A DNA stretch of 64,000 bases, taken from assembly GCA_000702845.1 (NCBI GenBank), contig JNKK01000006.1, positions 1 through 64,000 of the forward strand. The letters are read 5' to 3'. Each line of letters opens with the position of its first letter. The stretch's first letter is position 1. Under the pieces are notes generated by a model, which was not told the DNA's origin, did no database searches, and saw only the letters and a list, made by a program, of their open reading frames with translations. The position numbers were made by a program, and so were the translations under genes. The DNA is from Lachnospiraceae bacterium FE2018 (GTDB lineage Bacteria; Bacillota; Clostridia; Lachnospirales; Lachnospiraceae). Positions 16,345-25,479 of the stretch are shown piece by piece.

Positions 16345-19050
16345 ATGGGAGAAACAAAACGAAAGAAAAACCAATCTTTTAAATGCAGAAAACATAACCT
16401 GCTGGTGCTATGTGTTTTGCTTCTGATCGCCGCCGGACTGATAGAAGGCCTGAGAAATGAAGCGGATGCTGCCGGCAATTCGAAGGTAAAAAAACAGCCG
16501 GCAGAGCAGCCGGTTGTATTCATTGATGCAATTTCTAAAACAGAATACAGGGACGCAGACGGGAATGCACTTTACACGGGCGAAGAAGTGCAGATTAAAC
16601 TGACGGTGCAGTCTGATACAGGTATTCACGCAATTCGATGGAGTGTTGCGGCAAAAGAAAAAAAGGAGCATGCAGCAGAACTGCCCGCTTATGTACTGCC
16701 GACGCCGGTTCCGACAGAAACACCAACGCCGACGTCGGTTCCGTCAGAGACTCCAACACCGACGCCGGCCCCTGCAGAGACACCAATACCAGACTCGACG
16801 GAGCCTCCGACACCGGACCTGACAGAGCCCACGACACCTGTCCCGACAGAGACACCGGAGCCGATGCCGACCCCGACGGAGAGCCCGACGCCGGTTCCGA
16901 CAGAGACACCGGTACCATCACCGGTTCCGTCCGGACCGCTGCCGCCGGAACCGGGAGATCAGGTCGGGGGGTGGATCGTTGAAACAGTAGAAAAAGAGGC
17001 TGTTACAGGATTGAGCCGGATTATTAGGGTAAAAAGAGAAATGAACGGAATTGCTGTCCGGCTGCAGGCAGAAGATCTGGACGGCCGAAAATCTGAGTGG
17101 AAGGAATACAGATGCAGCATCGATCGAACTTCACCGGCAGTCACAGTCCGTTTTTATGAAAACAAATCTTCAGAAGGCATTTATTTTGCCTGCGCCAGAA
17201 CTGCCGAAGTAACGGTAACAGATCAGAATTTCGATCCGGACCGGGTACGTCTGCAGCTGAAACGCAACGGTATTTCCGGACTGCCAGAAGGCATAAAGTG
17301 GGAAAAGGAAAGAAATACGGAACGTTATACGGCAAAGATCCGGTTTTATGAGGACGGAATATACGATTTCAATGTATCCGCTTCGGATCGCGCAGAATGG
17401 CATTCAGAGACACCTTCCTGCCCGGAAGAGACAACAGCCCCGTATCATTTTGTGATCGACCGCACACGTCCATCGGTTCGGGTTTCTTATGACAATAACC
17501 GGGCTGCTGATGGAATGTATTTTAACGCGTCCAGAACAGCACATATTACAATTCGTGAACAGAATTTCAATGCGGATCTGGTACGGATTCACACCGGAGT
17601 ACAGGAAGTGTTCCCGAACTGGTATACGGAAGGATCGGTCTATGCGGCAGATGTCCTGTTTGAACAGGACGGGGCATATCATCTTTCGATCCATGCCGCG
17701 GACCGCGCGGGCAATACGGCGGATCTCTTCACCGTGGACAGCGCGGCCGCGCCGGAGCGGTTTGTAATTGACAGAAACGTTGACAGGCTGAAGATAAGAG
17801 GCGTTAAGAACGGTGCGTTTTACAGGCAGGATGTTTCAATAAACATTGTGGCTGAAGACAGGAACTATGCATCCTGCGGGGTTCGTCTGCTTTACACGCG
17901 AATGGACGGGAATGAGCTGGATGTAACCCGGGACGTGTTTCAGAAAATGACAGAAACAGAGCAGCGCTGGTCAGGAGACGGGATCGTTCGAACGAATCAG
18001 GCCGGTCAGGATGGCATCTATGAACTGCAGGTTACCCTGCGTGATCATGCAGGGAACAAGAAGAACCGGACAATACAGTTTGTGGTAAACAGACATGGAT
18101 CAGTATATCAGTATGATACCTATTTACAATCTCTGCAGGGAAGTTATGTCAAAAAGGTCAGCCGTCCGCTTGTGATAACAGAATTCAATCCGGGACCTCT
18201 GTCCGGAGAAGGACGTATTCAAGTAACCAGGGATGCTGCTCCGGTTCGTGAAGTGCAGACAGAAATACAATCCGGGCGCCTGAAAAAAGGAAAACAGCCG
18301 GGAACGGGATGGTATCAGTACCGCTATGTATTTCAGCCGGAATCATTTCTGGAAGAAGGAACTTACCGGATCGGTATATCCGGAAAAGATACGAGTGGAA
18401 ATCTGCAGACATCAGAGCAGTCGGATGCCGGCCAGATTGTTTTTTCGGTTGACCGGACAAAGCCGGTACTGGATCAGATATACATCGGCAGGATGGTGTC
18501 GGAAGAACAGGCGGTGCTGCATTTTGAGGCATTTGATTCCATGGGGATTGCAAAGGTAAGCCTCAGACAGGGAGACAGAATGCTTCTCGCGCGAGAAAAC
18601 GACCCGGATACATTTCGGATAACGGAAGAGATTCCTGTTATGATTCATCAGAAAGAACTGCTGTGGATTGTGATACAGGACCGTGCGGGAAACACGGAGT
18701 TCAGGAAGATCGATCCGGAGCGTCTTCTTTCAGAACTGGAGATAGAAGAACAGATAGATTCTGTTTCTTCTGAAGGTGCCGGGGATACAGAAGACGCGCG
18801 CGATAAAGAGTCCGGCGGTCGTTCCGGAAAACCGGAAACGATTCAATATACAGGTGATTCCGGTGTATCCGGGCAGGTACGCCCGGAATCGGGATCAGAG
18901 GAAAGATCACTGGCGTCTGCCGGTACAGAGCAGGAAACTGCTGACCGGAAGATGGATTTCCGGTATGGATGGATGTGTCTTGCAGTGGCTTCAGCCGTTA
19001 TCGTATTGTATCTGGTGAGAAAGAAGAAAGGAACGGGGGCGGATCTGTAA
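16345..19050 (+). CDS. Large Ig-like, Pro/Thr-rich membrane protein
   Basis: 901 residues. An N-terminal hydrophobic segment (~20-36) serves as signal or anchor. A Pro/Thr/Glu-rich linker (~115-195) of TPTP/ETPxP units follows, then at least five Ig-like beta modules. Two are clearly related: YENKSSEGIYFACARTAEV and YDNNRAADGMYFNASRTAHI, each followed by DQNF/EQNF and ended by VIDRTRPxV. The C-terminus is a membrane segment (MCLAVASAVIVLYLV) with a basic tail RKKKG, so the protein probably sits with its body outside. An acidic, Ser/Gly-rich stalk precedes the anchor. The start has AGAGGGGG upstream. Co-transcribed with the kinase. The function is unknown; an adhesin, wall organiser or kinase partner is possible. 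Confidence 0.75.
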   Translation: MGETKRKKNQSFKCRKHNLLVLCVLLLIAAGLIEGLRNEADAAGNSKVKKQPAEQPVVFIDAISKTEYRDADGNALYTGEEVQIKLTVQSDTGIHAIRWSVAAKEKKEHAAELPAYVLPTPVPTETPTPTSVPSETPTPTPAPAETPIPDSTEPPTPDLTEPTTPVPTETPEPMPTPTESPTPVPTETPVPSPVPSGPLPPEPGDQVGGWIVETVEKEAVTGLSRIIRVKREMNGIAVRLQAEDLDGRKSEWKEYRCSIDRTSPAVTVRFYENKSSEGIYFACARTAEVTVTDQNFDPDRVRLQLKRNGISGLPEGIKWEKERNTERYTAKIRFYEDGIYDFNVSASDRAEWHSETPSCPEETTAPYHFVIDRTRPSVRVSYDNNRAADGMYFNASRTAHITIREQNFNADLVRIHTGVQEVFPNWYTEGSVYAADVLFEQDGAYHLSIHAADRAGNTADLFTVDSAAAPERFVIDRNVDRLKIRGVKNGAFYRQDVSINIVAEDRNYASCGVRLLYTRMDGNELDVTRDVFQKMTETEQRWSGDGIVRTNQAGQDGIYELQVTLRDHAGNKKNRTIQFVVNRHGSVYQYDTYLQSLQGSYVKKVSRPLVITEFNPGPLSGEGRIQVTRDAAPVREVQTEIQSGRLKKGKQPGTGWYQYRYVFQPESFLEEGTYRIGISGKDTSGNLQTSEQSDAGQIVFSVDRTKPVLDQIYIGRMVSEEQAVLHFEAFDSMGIAKVSLRQGDRMLLARENDPDTFRITEEIPVMIHQKELLWIVIQDRAGNTEFRKIDPERLLSELEIEEQIDSVSSEGAGDTEDARDKESGGRSGKPETIQYTGDSGVSGQVRPESGSEERSLASAGTEQETADRKMDFRYGWMCLAVASAVIVLYLVRKKKGTGADL

Positions 19051-19077
19051 TTACCTGAGTCGAAATACCGCAGAAGC

Positions 19078-19105
19078 TTGACAAATAACTGTATTCTGCT
19101 ATCAT
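19078..19105 (+). promoter_or_regulatory. Promoter for acpP
   Basis: TTGACA (19078-19083), a 16-bp spacer and TATCAT (19100-19105). Confidence 0.7.
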
Positions 19106-19207
19106 AAATTCGTTGCATGATTATGCAAAATACTCTGCGCGGCAGGATGAACAGCTGAGAAAAAAGAAGCTGTAAAAGGCGCAGAGAACCGAAAAAAGGA
19201 GAATGAA

Positions 19208-19435
19208 ATGGAATTAGAAAGATTACAGGCAATTGTTGCAGAACTGCTGGATATTGATAAGGATAAGATCACACCGGATGCATCTTTTAAGGATGATCTC
19301 GGCGCGGATTCAATTGATCTGGTTGAACTGCATATGGCGCTGGAGGATGAGACCGGTCTCACTATTCCGGACGAAAAGCTGATGGAGTTCAAGACAGTTC
19401 AGGATGTTCTGGATTATATTAAAGAAAACGCATAA
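19208..19435 (+). CDS. acpP: Acyl carrier protein
   Basis: 75 residues, acidic, all-helical. The phosphopantetheine attachment Ser35 lies in GADSIDLVEL. This is the usual size and sequence of a fatty-acid-synthesis ACP. GAAAAAAGGAG precedes the ATG. No other fab genes adjoin it: it has its own promoter and is followed 61 bp later by hypF. Such an isolated copy may be a second ACP serving a process other than bulk fatty acid synthesis, but nothing in the sequence shows which. Confidence 0.92.
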   Translation: MELERLQAIVAELLDIDKDKITPDASFKDDLGADSIDLVELHMALEDETGLTIPDEKLMEFKTVQDVLDYIKENA

Positions 19436-19496
19436 ATACAGCGAAAAGCATGTGTGATCAGAGATCGCGCGTTTCGAGCGAAGAGAAGAACGGCAG

Positions 19497-22025
19497 ATGA
19501 GTAAGGTGACGGCATACAGGATACGTGTATATGGAATCGTACAGGGGGTCGGATTTCGTCCTTTTACCGCACGCCTTGCACGGAAATGCCGGGTTGCCGG
19601 AACAGTCTGCAACAAGGGTTCCTTTGTTGAAATTACGGCAGAAGGTTCAGCCGGACAGGTTGACGCTTTTTTTCGGCGCCTGAAGGAAGAGGCGCCGGAA
19701 CGCTCGGTTATTCTTAAGATAGACAAAGAAATGATATCGCCTGCCGGAGCAGACACATTTCGCATTTTGCGGAGTGAACAGCGCCGGGGCGATATTTTTG
19801 TGTCTCCGGATATCGCTACTTGTCCGCAGTGTGAAAAAGAGTTGTTTGACCCGGAGAACCGCCGCTATCTGCACCCTTTTATCAACTGTACTGCCTGCGG
19901 TCCGCGCGTGACGATACTGGACCGGATGCCGTACGACCGTATCCGGACCAGCATGGGCATGTTTCCGATGTGCAAGGCCTGTGAGAAGGAATATACCGGA
20001 CCCGGAAACCGCAGATATCACGCGCAGCCTGTGTGCTGCAATGACTGCGGGCCTGAGCTGTATGTACTGTGGGAGAAAGAAAAGACAAAACCGGTCCGCG
20101 GAACAGAAGCGCTTCTCCGTACGCGTGAGGTGATCCGCAGCGGCGGAATTGCTGCGGTTAAGGGGATCGGGGGATATCATCTGTGTGCAGATGCCTCAAA
20201 TCCGGATGTCGTGCGGCGGCTTCGAATGCTCAAGCAGCGGCCATTTAAACCTTTTGCGGTAATGATGCGGGATTTGCGTGCGGTCCGTGAAACGTGTATC
20301 GTTTCTGCGGCACAGGAGGAGATTCTGGAAGGACCAAATAAGCCAATTCTTCTTCTGCCCCGCCTCAGGTGCTCGGAGCGGAGGAAAGAAACAGAGCCGG
20401 TCAGGATCGAAACCGGGCGGGTCGGAATCGAAACAGAGCCGATCGGAAGCAAAACAGTTTGTGATGATGCGGCACCGGACAATCCATATCTGGGTGTCAT
20501 GCTTCCATATGCTCCGGTTCAGATGCTTCTGTTTTCATATCCGGACGGGAAGACGATGCCGGATGCGCTGATTATGACCAGCGGAAATGCCAAGGACACG
20601 CCGATCTGCGTGAATGACGAAGAAGCCATGCAGTTTCTGGCACCGCTCTGTGATATCATCCTGTCAAATGACAGGGATATCCGTCTCAGGGCAGATGACT
20701 CGGTCATGAACTGGTTTGCGGGAGAACCTTATATGATCCGGCGGTCCAGAGGTTACGCGCCGCTTCCGGTGACGGTACCCGGGGCGGTAAAACCTGATGG
20801 CAATACAGAAAAAAAGATAATGAACAGTGTGGCTGCAGGGGCGGCAGACGGTACAGATGCAGGGCGAATTATTCTTGGGATCGGAGGCGAGCTTAAGAAT
20901 GCATTCTGTCTTGCAAAGGGAGAATTCTTCTATCTGTCACCTTATGTCGGAAATCTGACAGATGTCCGCGGACGGGAAGCGCTGGAAAAGGCAGTTGAAC
21001 GGATGGAAGAACTGCTGGAAATCAGTCCGGACTGCGTGGTCTGCGACCTGCATCCGCGGTATCTCTCGGCCGCAGCTGCCCGGAAAATCGGGCAGAGCAG
21101 AGGGATTCCCGTAATTCCGGTGCAGCATCACTATGCACATGTACTTTCCTGTATGGCGGAAAATGATGTGCAGGAGCCGGTAATCGGTATCGCATTTGAC
21201 GGAACCGGGTATGGAACCGACGGCACCGTCTGGGGTGGAGAGTTTCTGATCGCGGACCGCCGTGATTTTCGAAGAGCCGGCAGTCTGGAGCCGTTTATTC
21301 AGACAGGCGGAGATCTGGCACCCCGGGAGGGATGGCGCATTGCTGCGGCGCTGCTGGGAGAAGATCAGAAACATCTGGCGGAAAAACTCGGCGTATGCAG
21401 TGAAATGGAATATAATCTGGTACAGACGATGATCCGGCAGAATATCAATGCAGTAACGTCAGTGAGCGCAGGCCGTGTGTTCGATGCGGCAAGTGCGGTC
21501 CTCGGGCTGCGGCGTGTTTCAACCAGCGAAGGTGAGGCCTCTATGGTGCTGCAGTATGCAGCAGAGCGATTCTGCAGTGAATGCAGTAAATGCAGGGAAT
21601 CTGCAGATGGAAGGAATCACATGGATCCGGCAGAACTTCCTCTTTCTGAACTGGGGGCGGCTGTACGGAAATTAAAGATTCCGGCAGCACCGGAGACAGG
21701 CGGCTTTCATCTTCCTGTGAGGTGGCTGATCCGGGAACTTGCGGAACGAAGGCTGGAACAGAGACAGGATATTGAATGTCTTGCATATGAATTTCATGCG
21801 GCGATGGCAGAACTGATCTGCTTCGGCGCAGAACTCTGCCGGGAACAGACAGGCATTCAGAAAGCTGCGCTGACCGGCGGTGTGATGCAGAACACATTGC
21901 TTTTGAGACTGGCGGCAGAGGGTCTTGAGAAAAGAGGGTTCCGTGTTATCCGGCATCATCTGGTGCCGCCGAACGACGGCGGAATTGCGCTCGGCCAGGC
22001 ATATTATCTGCCGGATAACGGATAA
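19497..22025 (+). CDS. hypF: Carbamoyltransferase HypF
   Basis: 842 residues. HypF makes the thiocarbamate on HypE that becomes the cyanide ligands of [NiFe]-hydrogenase. Domains run in order: acylphosphatase (VQGVGFRPF), two CxxC-C18-CxxC zinc fingers (CPQC...CTAC; CKAC...CNDC), a YrdC-like domain (~200-400) and a Kae1-like carbamoyl-transfer domain (GIGGELKNAFCLAKG, HHYAH, FDGTGYGTDGTVWGGEF, TGGVMQN). Odd points: an insert of ~30 low-complexity residues in the YrdC part (PVRIETGRVGIETEP), and others near 430 and 700 (CSECSKC). No other hyp gene or hydrogenase subunit is in the window, so this copy is an orphan. The ATG at 19497 gives the full family start but has only a weak ribosome site. 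Confidence 0.9.
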   Translation: MSKVTAYRIRVYGIVQGVGFRPFTARLARKCRVAGTVCNKGSFVEITAEGSAGQVDAFFRRLKEEAPERSVILKIDKEMISPAGADTFRILRSEQRRGDIFVSPDIATCPQCEKELFDPENRRYLHPFINCTACGPRVTILDRMPYDRIRTSMGMFPMCKACEKEYTGPGNRRYHAQPVCCNDCGPELYVLWEKEKTKPVRGTEALLRTREVIRSGGIAAVKGIGGYHLCADASNPDVVRRLRMLKQRPFKPFAVMMRDLRAVRETCIVSAAQEEILEGPNKPILLLPRLRCSERRKETEPVRIETGRVGIETEPIGSKTVCDDAAPDNPYLGVMLPYAPVQMLLFSYPDGKTMPDALIMTSGNAKDTPICVNDEEAMQFLAPLCDIILSNDRDIRLRADDSVMNWFAGEPYMIRRSRGYAPLPVTVPGAVKPDGNTEKKIMNSVAAGAADGTDAGRIILGIGGELKNAFCLAKGEFFYLSPYVGNLTDVRGREALEKAVERMEELLEISPDCVVCDLHPRYLSAAAARKIGQSRGIPVIPVQHHYAHVLSCMAENDVQEPVIGIAFDGTGYGTDGTVWGGEFLIADRRDFRRAGSLEPFIQTGGDLAPREGWRIAAALLGEDQKHLAEKLGVCSEMEYNLVQTMIRQNINAVTSVSAGRVFDAASAVLGLRRVSTSEGEASMVLQYAAERFCSECSKCRESADGRNHMDPAELPLSELGAAVRKLKIPAAPETGGFHLPVRWLIRELAERRLEQRQDIECLAYEFHAAMAELICFGAELCREQTGIQKAALTGGVMQNTLLLRLAAEGLEKRGFRVIRHHLVPPNDGGIALGQAYYLPDNG

Positions 22026-22040
22026 AATGCGGATAAAATG

Positions 22041-22085
22041 AAAAATCTCCGGTGCGCCCTGCGGCGCAGCCGGAGATTTTTTTGT
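22041..22085. terminator. Bidirectional terminator between hypF and mtlD
   Basis: AAAAATCTCCGG-TGCGCC pairs with GGCGCA-G-CCGGAGATTTTT (one bulge), ending in a T run on the plus strand and an A/T run on the minus strand. Confidence 0.88.
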
Positions 22086-22123
22086 ATGAATGAATTAATT
22101 ATTTCTAAGTTTTATGCAGGTAC

Positions 22124-23278
22124 TTATACAAGTGCCAGTGCACGGTATACGTCCAGAATGCGGGTGAAGAGCGGATGATCCGGTGTCAGACCGGTATACT
22201 GCTCCAGAGCCGCTTCAACGCCGTTCTCTTTGATCTTTGCGATTAGTTCAGCGCTCTGTGCGTCATCCGGATTATCATACCGCAGTGCCGCTGCGATGCC
22301 GAAGATCATGTGATCAACCGGCAGTCCGTAATTGTAAGCTGTCATCAGCGGTTTGTTCAGGCGGTCTGATGCAGAGATCTTGCGGATCGGTTCACGCCCG
22401 ACGCGCTTGACTTCATCCTGCAGATACGGATTCTGGAAGCGGCGGAAAATACGTTCGACATAAGCGTGATGTGTGTCAGGATCAAAATCGAATTCTTTGA
22501 TCAGGCCTTCTCCGCTTTCTTTCATCGCCTCGTGGACGATTGTTCCGATTGCCTCATCCTGAATACTGTCAATGATGGTCTCGTAGCCTTTCAGATTTCC
22601 GAGATATGCCGTGATAGCATGTCCGCTGTTCAGTGTGAAAAGCTTGCGCTCCAGGCATGCCATCAGATTGTCGACAAATGTCATACCCGGGATATCCGGA
22701 AGTTCGCCCTTCCATGCAGAACGCTCCACATCCCACTCGAAGTATTCTTCTACCGCGGAATCAAGAATGTTGTCGAAGGATGGCTTCGGCGCGATGCGGT
22801 CCACTGCGCAGTCTGCAAATCCGACATACTGCTCTGCATAGGCAGCTTCCTCTTCATTGAGCAGAGGCATTACATTTTCCTTCAGCAGGGAAGTGACGCG
22901 GATGCCGTTTTCGCAGCAGACGATATTGAGGATATTCTCATTGCCGGCAGCTTTTCTTGCTTTGATTCCCTCTGCAATTGTCGGTGCGATCCGCGGGATG
23001 ATGACGGCACCGACTGCAGTTGTGATCAGATCGCATGCTGCGAGCGCAGGTACGACTTCTTCATTCTTGTTGGAATAAACAGCATCAATATCAGAGATTG
23101 TGAATTCACAGCTGTTCTGGTCCATGACATGGACAGTATAGCATTTCTGTTCCTTCATTGCTTCAATGATCGGTTCAGCAACATCCGCAAAAGTCACGTG
23201 CCAGCCGGCCTGTCCCAGAAGCGCGCCGATAAAGCCGCGGCCGATATTGCCTGCACCAAACATAACTGCCTGTTTCAT
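22124..23278 (-). CDS. mtlD: Mannitol-1-phosphate 5-dehydrogenase
   Basis: 384 residues. It oxidises mannitol 1-phosphate, the product of MtlA, to fructose 6-phosphate with NAD+. The N-terminal Rossmann motif is GAGNIGRGFIGALL; the C-terminal polyol-dehydrogenase domain contains LNSGHAITAYLGNLKG with the conserved Lys/His region. Full family length. AAGGAGG lies just upstream of the start. Last gene of the minus-strand deoR-mtlA-mtlD operon; a strong hairpin lies between mtlA and mtlD. Confidence 0.95.
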   Translation of the reverse strand: MKQAVMFGAGNIGRGFIGALLGQAGWHVTFADVAEPIIEAMKEQKCYTVHVMDQNSCEFTISDIDAVYSNKNEEVVPALAACDLITTAVGAVIIPRIAPTIAEGIKARKAAGNENILNIVCCENGIRVTSLLKENVMPLLNEEEAAYAEQYVGFADCAVDRIAPKPSFDNILDSAVEEYFEWDVERSAWKGELPDIPGMTFVDNLMACLERKLFTLNSGHAITAYLGNLKGYETIIDSIQDEAIGTIVHEAMKESGEGLIKEFDFDPDTHHAYVERIFRRFQNPYLQDEVKRVGREPIRKISASDRLNKPLMTAYNYGLPVDHMIFGIAAALRYDNPDDAQSAELIAKIKENGVEAALEQYTGLTPDHPLFTRILDVYRALALV

Positions 23279-23344
23279 AGTACCTCCTTTTCAACCCGAA
23301 CCAGGGTTTGCCGAAGCGGACAGCTTCGACTGTGCATAAAGTAA

Positions 23345-23392
23345 GAATGCGGACAAATGTTTTCTCCGGAGGGGAACCATTTGTCCGCATTC
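23345..23392 (-). promoter_or_regulatory. Long hairpin between mtlA and mtlD
   Basis: GAATGCGGACAAATG (23345-23359) pairs perfectly with CATTTGTCCGCATTC (23378-23392). No T run follows on the minus strand (TTACTTTATGC), so it looks more like a processing or stability element, or a leaky terminator lowering mtlD output relative to mtlA. Confidence 0.6.
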
Positions 23393-23415
23393 GGATTATT
23401 TTGACAAACTCTTAT

Positions 23416-25302
23416 TTAGGAGAGTTTCTCCAGAATCCAGTCTACATCATCAGTTGTCTTCATCTTCTCAAGGACTTCCTCATCCTCGAGTGCTTCGGCA
23501 ATCTTGCCGAGCAGTTCCAGATGTTCATCACCGATACCTGCGATACCGATGACAAGCTGTGCCTTCTCATCGCCGAAATCAACGCCGTCCGGATACTGTG
23601 TGAAGACGATACCGGTCTTCTTGACTGTTCCTTTTGCTTCGGTTGTGCCGTGCGGAATTGCAAGACCCATTCCCATATAAGTTGAAACAATCTTTTCGCG
23701 GTCGAGCATAGCATCAATGTAGGACGGTTCAACACAGCCCTGATCGACGAGCATCTGTCCTGCTTTACGGATTGCATCTTCCTTGGAAACCGGAGCCAGC
23801 TTCAGGCTGATACTGTTCTTATCAAATACCGGTTTTGCTTTCGGTGCTGCTGCTTCAGCCGCCGCGTCGGCTGCTGCCGGAGCTGCCTTTGCAGGTGCAT
23901 CCAGTGTTGTGAGCTGAATGTAGAGTGCATCCAGTGCCGGATCTGCAAGGAAGTTTTCAATTGTAACCAGCTGCGCCTGCGGAGCGGATTTCCGTGCGCG
24001 CTCCTGGAGTGTGCTTTGTACGACAGCGATATCGCAGTCTGCCGGGATGTTGTCAACAGAAGTATTCTTGACAATGAGATCCGGGCGGTTGCCTTTTACG
24101 CGGTTTCTGAACTTTGTCGCACCCATTGCAGAGGAGCCCATACCTGCGTCACAAGCGAAGATGACTTTCTTGACAGATGCTGCATCCTTCTTAACACCGT
24201 CAGCGACTGCTGCGACTGTCTGACCCTTGGATGCTGCCTTCATGTCTTTCATCTGCTGGGTAGCTTCTTCCAGGCCGCCGCCTGCGCCGCTCAGGCGGAC
24301 GATCGGCGAGCAGATCAGGAAGGAGATAACGGTTGCAATCAGAACACCGATGATGATCAGGAAAATCTTATTCTTCGGTGCCATGGAGAGGAAAGCGATG
24401 ATGGAACCCGGAGAAGCCGGTCCCTTCAGTCCGCATCCTGTAATGGTGAACCAGAAGATTGCCACGATGTTGCCGACGATCGGTCCTACGATAACAGCCG
24501 GATTCATCAGGATGTACGGGAAATAGATCTCGTGGATACCGCCGAACAGGTGAATGATAATAGCGCCCGGTGCGGAGTCCTTTGTCATTTTGTCCTTGCA
24601 GAATGCCCAGTAAGCAAGCAGTACGCCAAGTCCCGGACCCGGGTTTGCCTCGAGCATGTACATGATGGACTGGCCGGTAGCCTTTGCCTGCTCTGCGCCG
24701 ATCGGTGTGAAGATACCGTGGTTGATTGCGTTGTTCAGGAACAGAACTTTCGCCGGCTCAATGAAGATAGCAGAGAGCGGAAGCAGATGGTGAGTAACCA
24801 GTACGTCGATTGCTGCAGTCAGGATTGCCAGAAGTGCAGCCATCAGCGGTCCGATCAGGTAGTAGCCGACAATTGCGACCAGCATACCCAGAATACCGAC
24901 GGAGAAGTTGTTGATCAGCATCTCAAATCCGGCCGGCATACGGTCTTCCATAAACTGGTCGAATTTCTTGATAATCCAGCCTGCAAACGGGCCGATCAGC
25001 ATTGCGCCCATCAGCATCGGCTGTCCGTCTGTGCCGCCGACACCTGCGATACATCCCATGACGGAAATTGCACCCATCAGGAAGCCGCGGTCACCGCCGA
25101 CGAGACGTCCGCCGGAACCTGCGATCAGGATCGGCAGCAGATATGTCAGCATGTAAGGCTGAATCGATGCCAGACCCTCATTCGGAAGCCAGCCGTCCGG
25201 GATAAACAGTGCGGTGATAAAACCCCATGCAATAAATGCGCCGATGTTCGGCATGACCATTGCGGACAGGAATTTACCAAATTTCTGTACACCTTGTTTC
25301 AT
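23416..25302 (-). CDS. mtlA: Mannitol-specific PTS enzyme IICBA
   Basis: 628 residues, all three PTS domains in one chain. IIC (residues ~1-340, at least six to eight membrane segments, with GGIHEIYFPYIL) transports mannitol. IIB (~385-475) has the phospho-Cys in FACDAGMGSSAMG. A flexible Ala/Pro linker (APAKAAPAAADAAAEAAAPKAKP) leads to IIA (~495-628) with the active His in GMGLAIPHGT. The same fused arrangement occurs in E. coli MtlA; many Bacillota have IIA as a separate mtlF. Strong ribosome site (GAGGAGGG). Preceded by the DeoR-family gene, with a duplicated 42-bp element in the leader. Confidence 0.95.
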   Translation of the reverse strand: MKQGVQKFGKFLSAMVMPNIGAFIAWGFITALFIPDGWLPNEGLASIQPYMLTYLLPILIAGSGGRLVGGDRGFLMGAISVMGCIAGVGGTDGQPMLMGAMLIGPFAGWIIKKFDQFMEDRMPAGFEMLINNFSVGILGMLVAIVGYYLIGPLMAALLAILTAAIDVLVTHHLLPLSAIFIEPAKVLFLNNAINHGIFTPIGAEQAKATGQSIMYMLEANPGPGLGVLLAYWAFCKDKMTKDSAPGAIIIHLFGGIHEIYFPYILMNPAVIVGPIVGNIVAIFWFTITGCGLKGPASPGSIIAFLSMAPKNKIFLIIIGVLIATVISFLICSPIVRLSGAGGGLEEATQQMKDMKAASKGQTVAAVADGVKKDAASVKKVIFACDAGMGSSAMGATKFRNRVKGNRPDLIVKNTSVDNIPADCDIAVVQSTLQERARKSAPQAQLVTIENFLADPALDALYIQLTTLDAPAKAAPAAADAAAEAAAPKAKPVFDKNSISLKLAPVSKEDAIRKAGQMLVDQGCVEPSYIDAMLDREKIVSTYMGMGLAIPHGTTEAKGTVKKTGIVFTQYPDGVDFGDEKAQLVIGIAGIGDEHLELLGKIAEALEDEEVLEKMKTTDDVDWILEKLS

Positions 25303-25329
25303 GAAATAAACCCTCCTCGTTGTTATTTC

Positions 25330-25413
25330 AGTGGTTGCCTGCAGGAATTTCCCTGCATAGTGCTGTGGTTGACGTGCTGCCTGCAGGAATTTCCCTGCAT
25401 TGTGCTGTGGTTG
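25330..25413 (-). repeat. Duplicated 42-bp element in the mtlA leader, each with a TGCAGG/CCTGCA palindrome
   Basis: Two near-identical 42-bp units lie side by side, each containing TGCAGG-N6-CCTGCA (25340-25357 and 25382-25399). They lie 40-130 bp before the mtlA start on its 5' side. They could be operator sites for the adjacent DeoR-type protein or alternative mRNA hairpins. Confidence 0.7.
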
Positions 25414-25479
25414 ACAGGTTTCAAACAGAGCTGCGTTTGCGGTTCTGTCTGGTTCAAAGAGTCATAAGCGGCATCTGCT

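Noticed and set aside
24016-25467. 483-codon open frame antisense to mtlA
   Set aside because: Same codon-bias artefact; Cys/Asp-rich product without recognisable domains.
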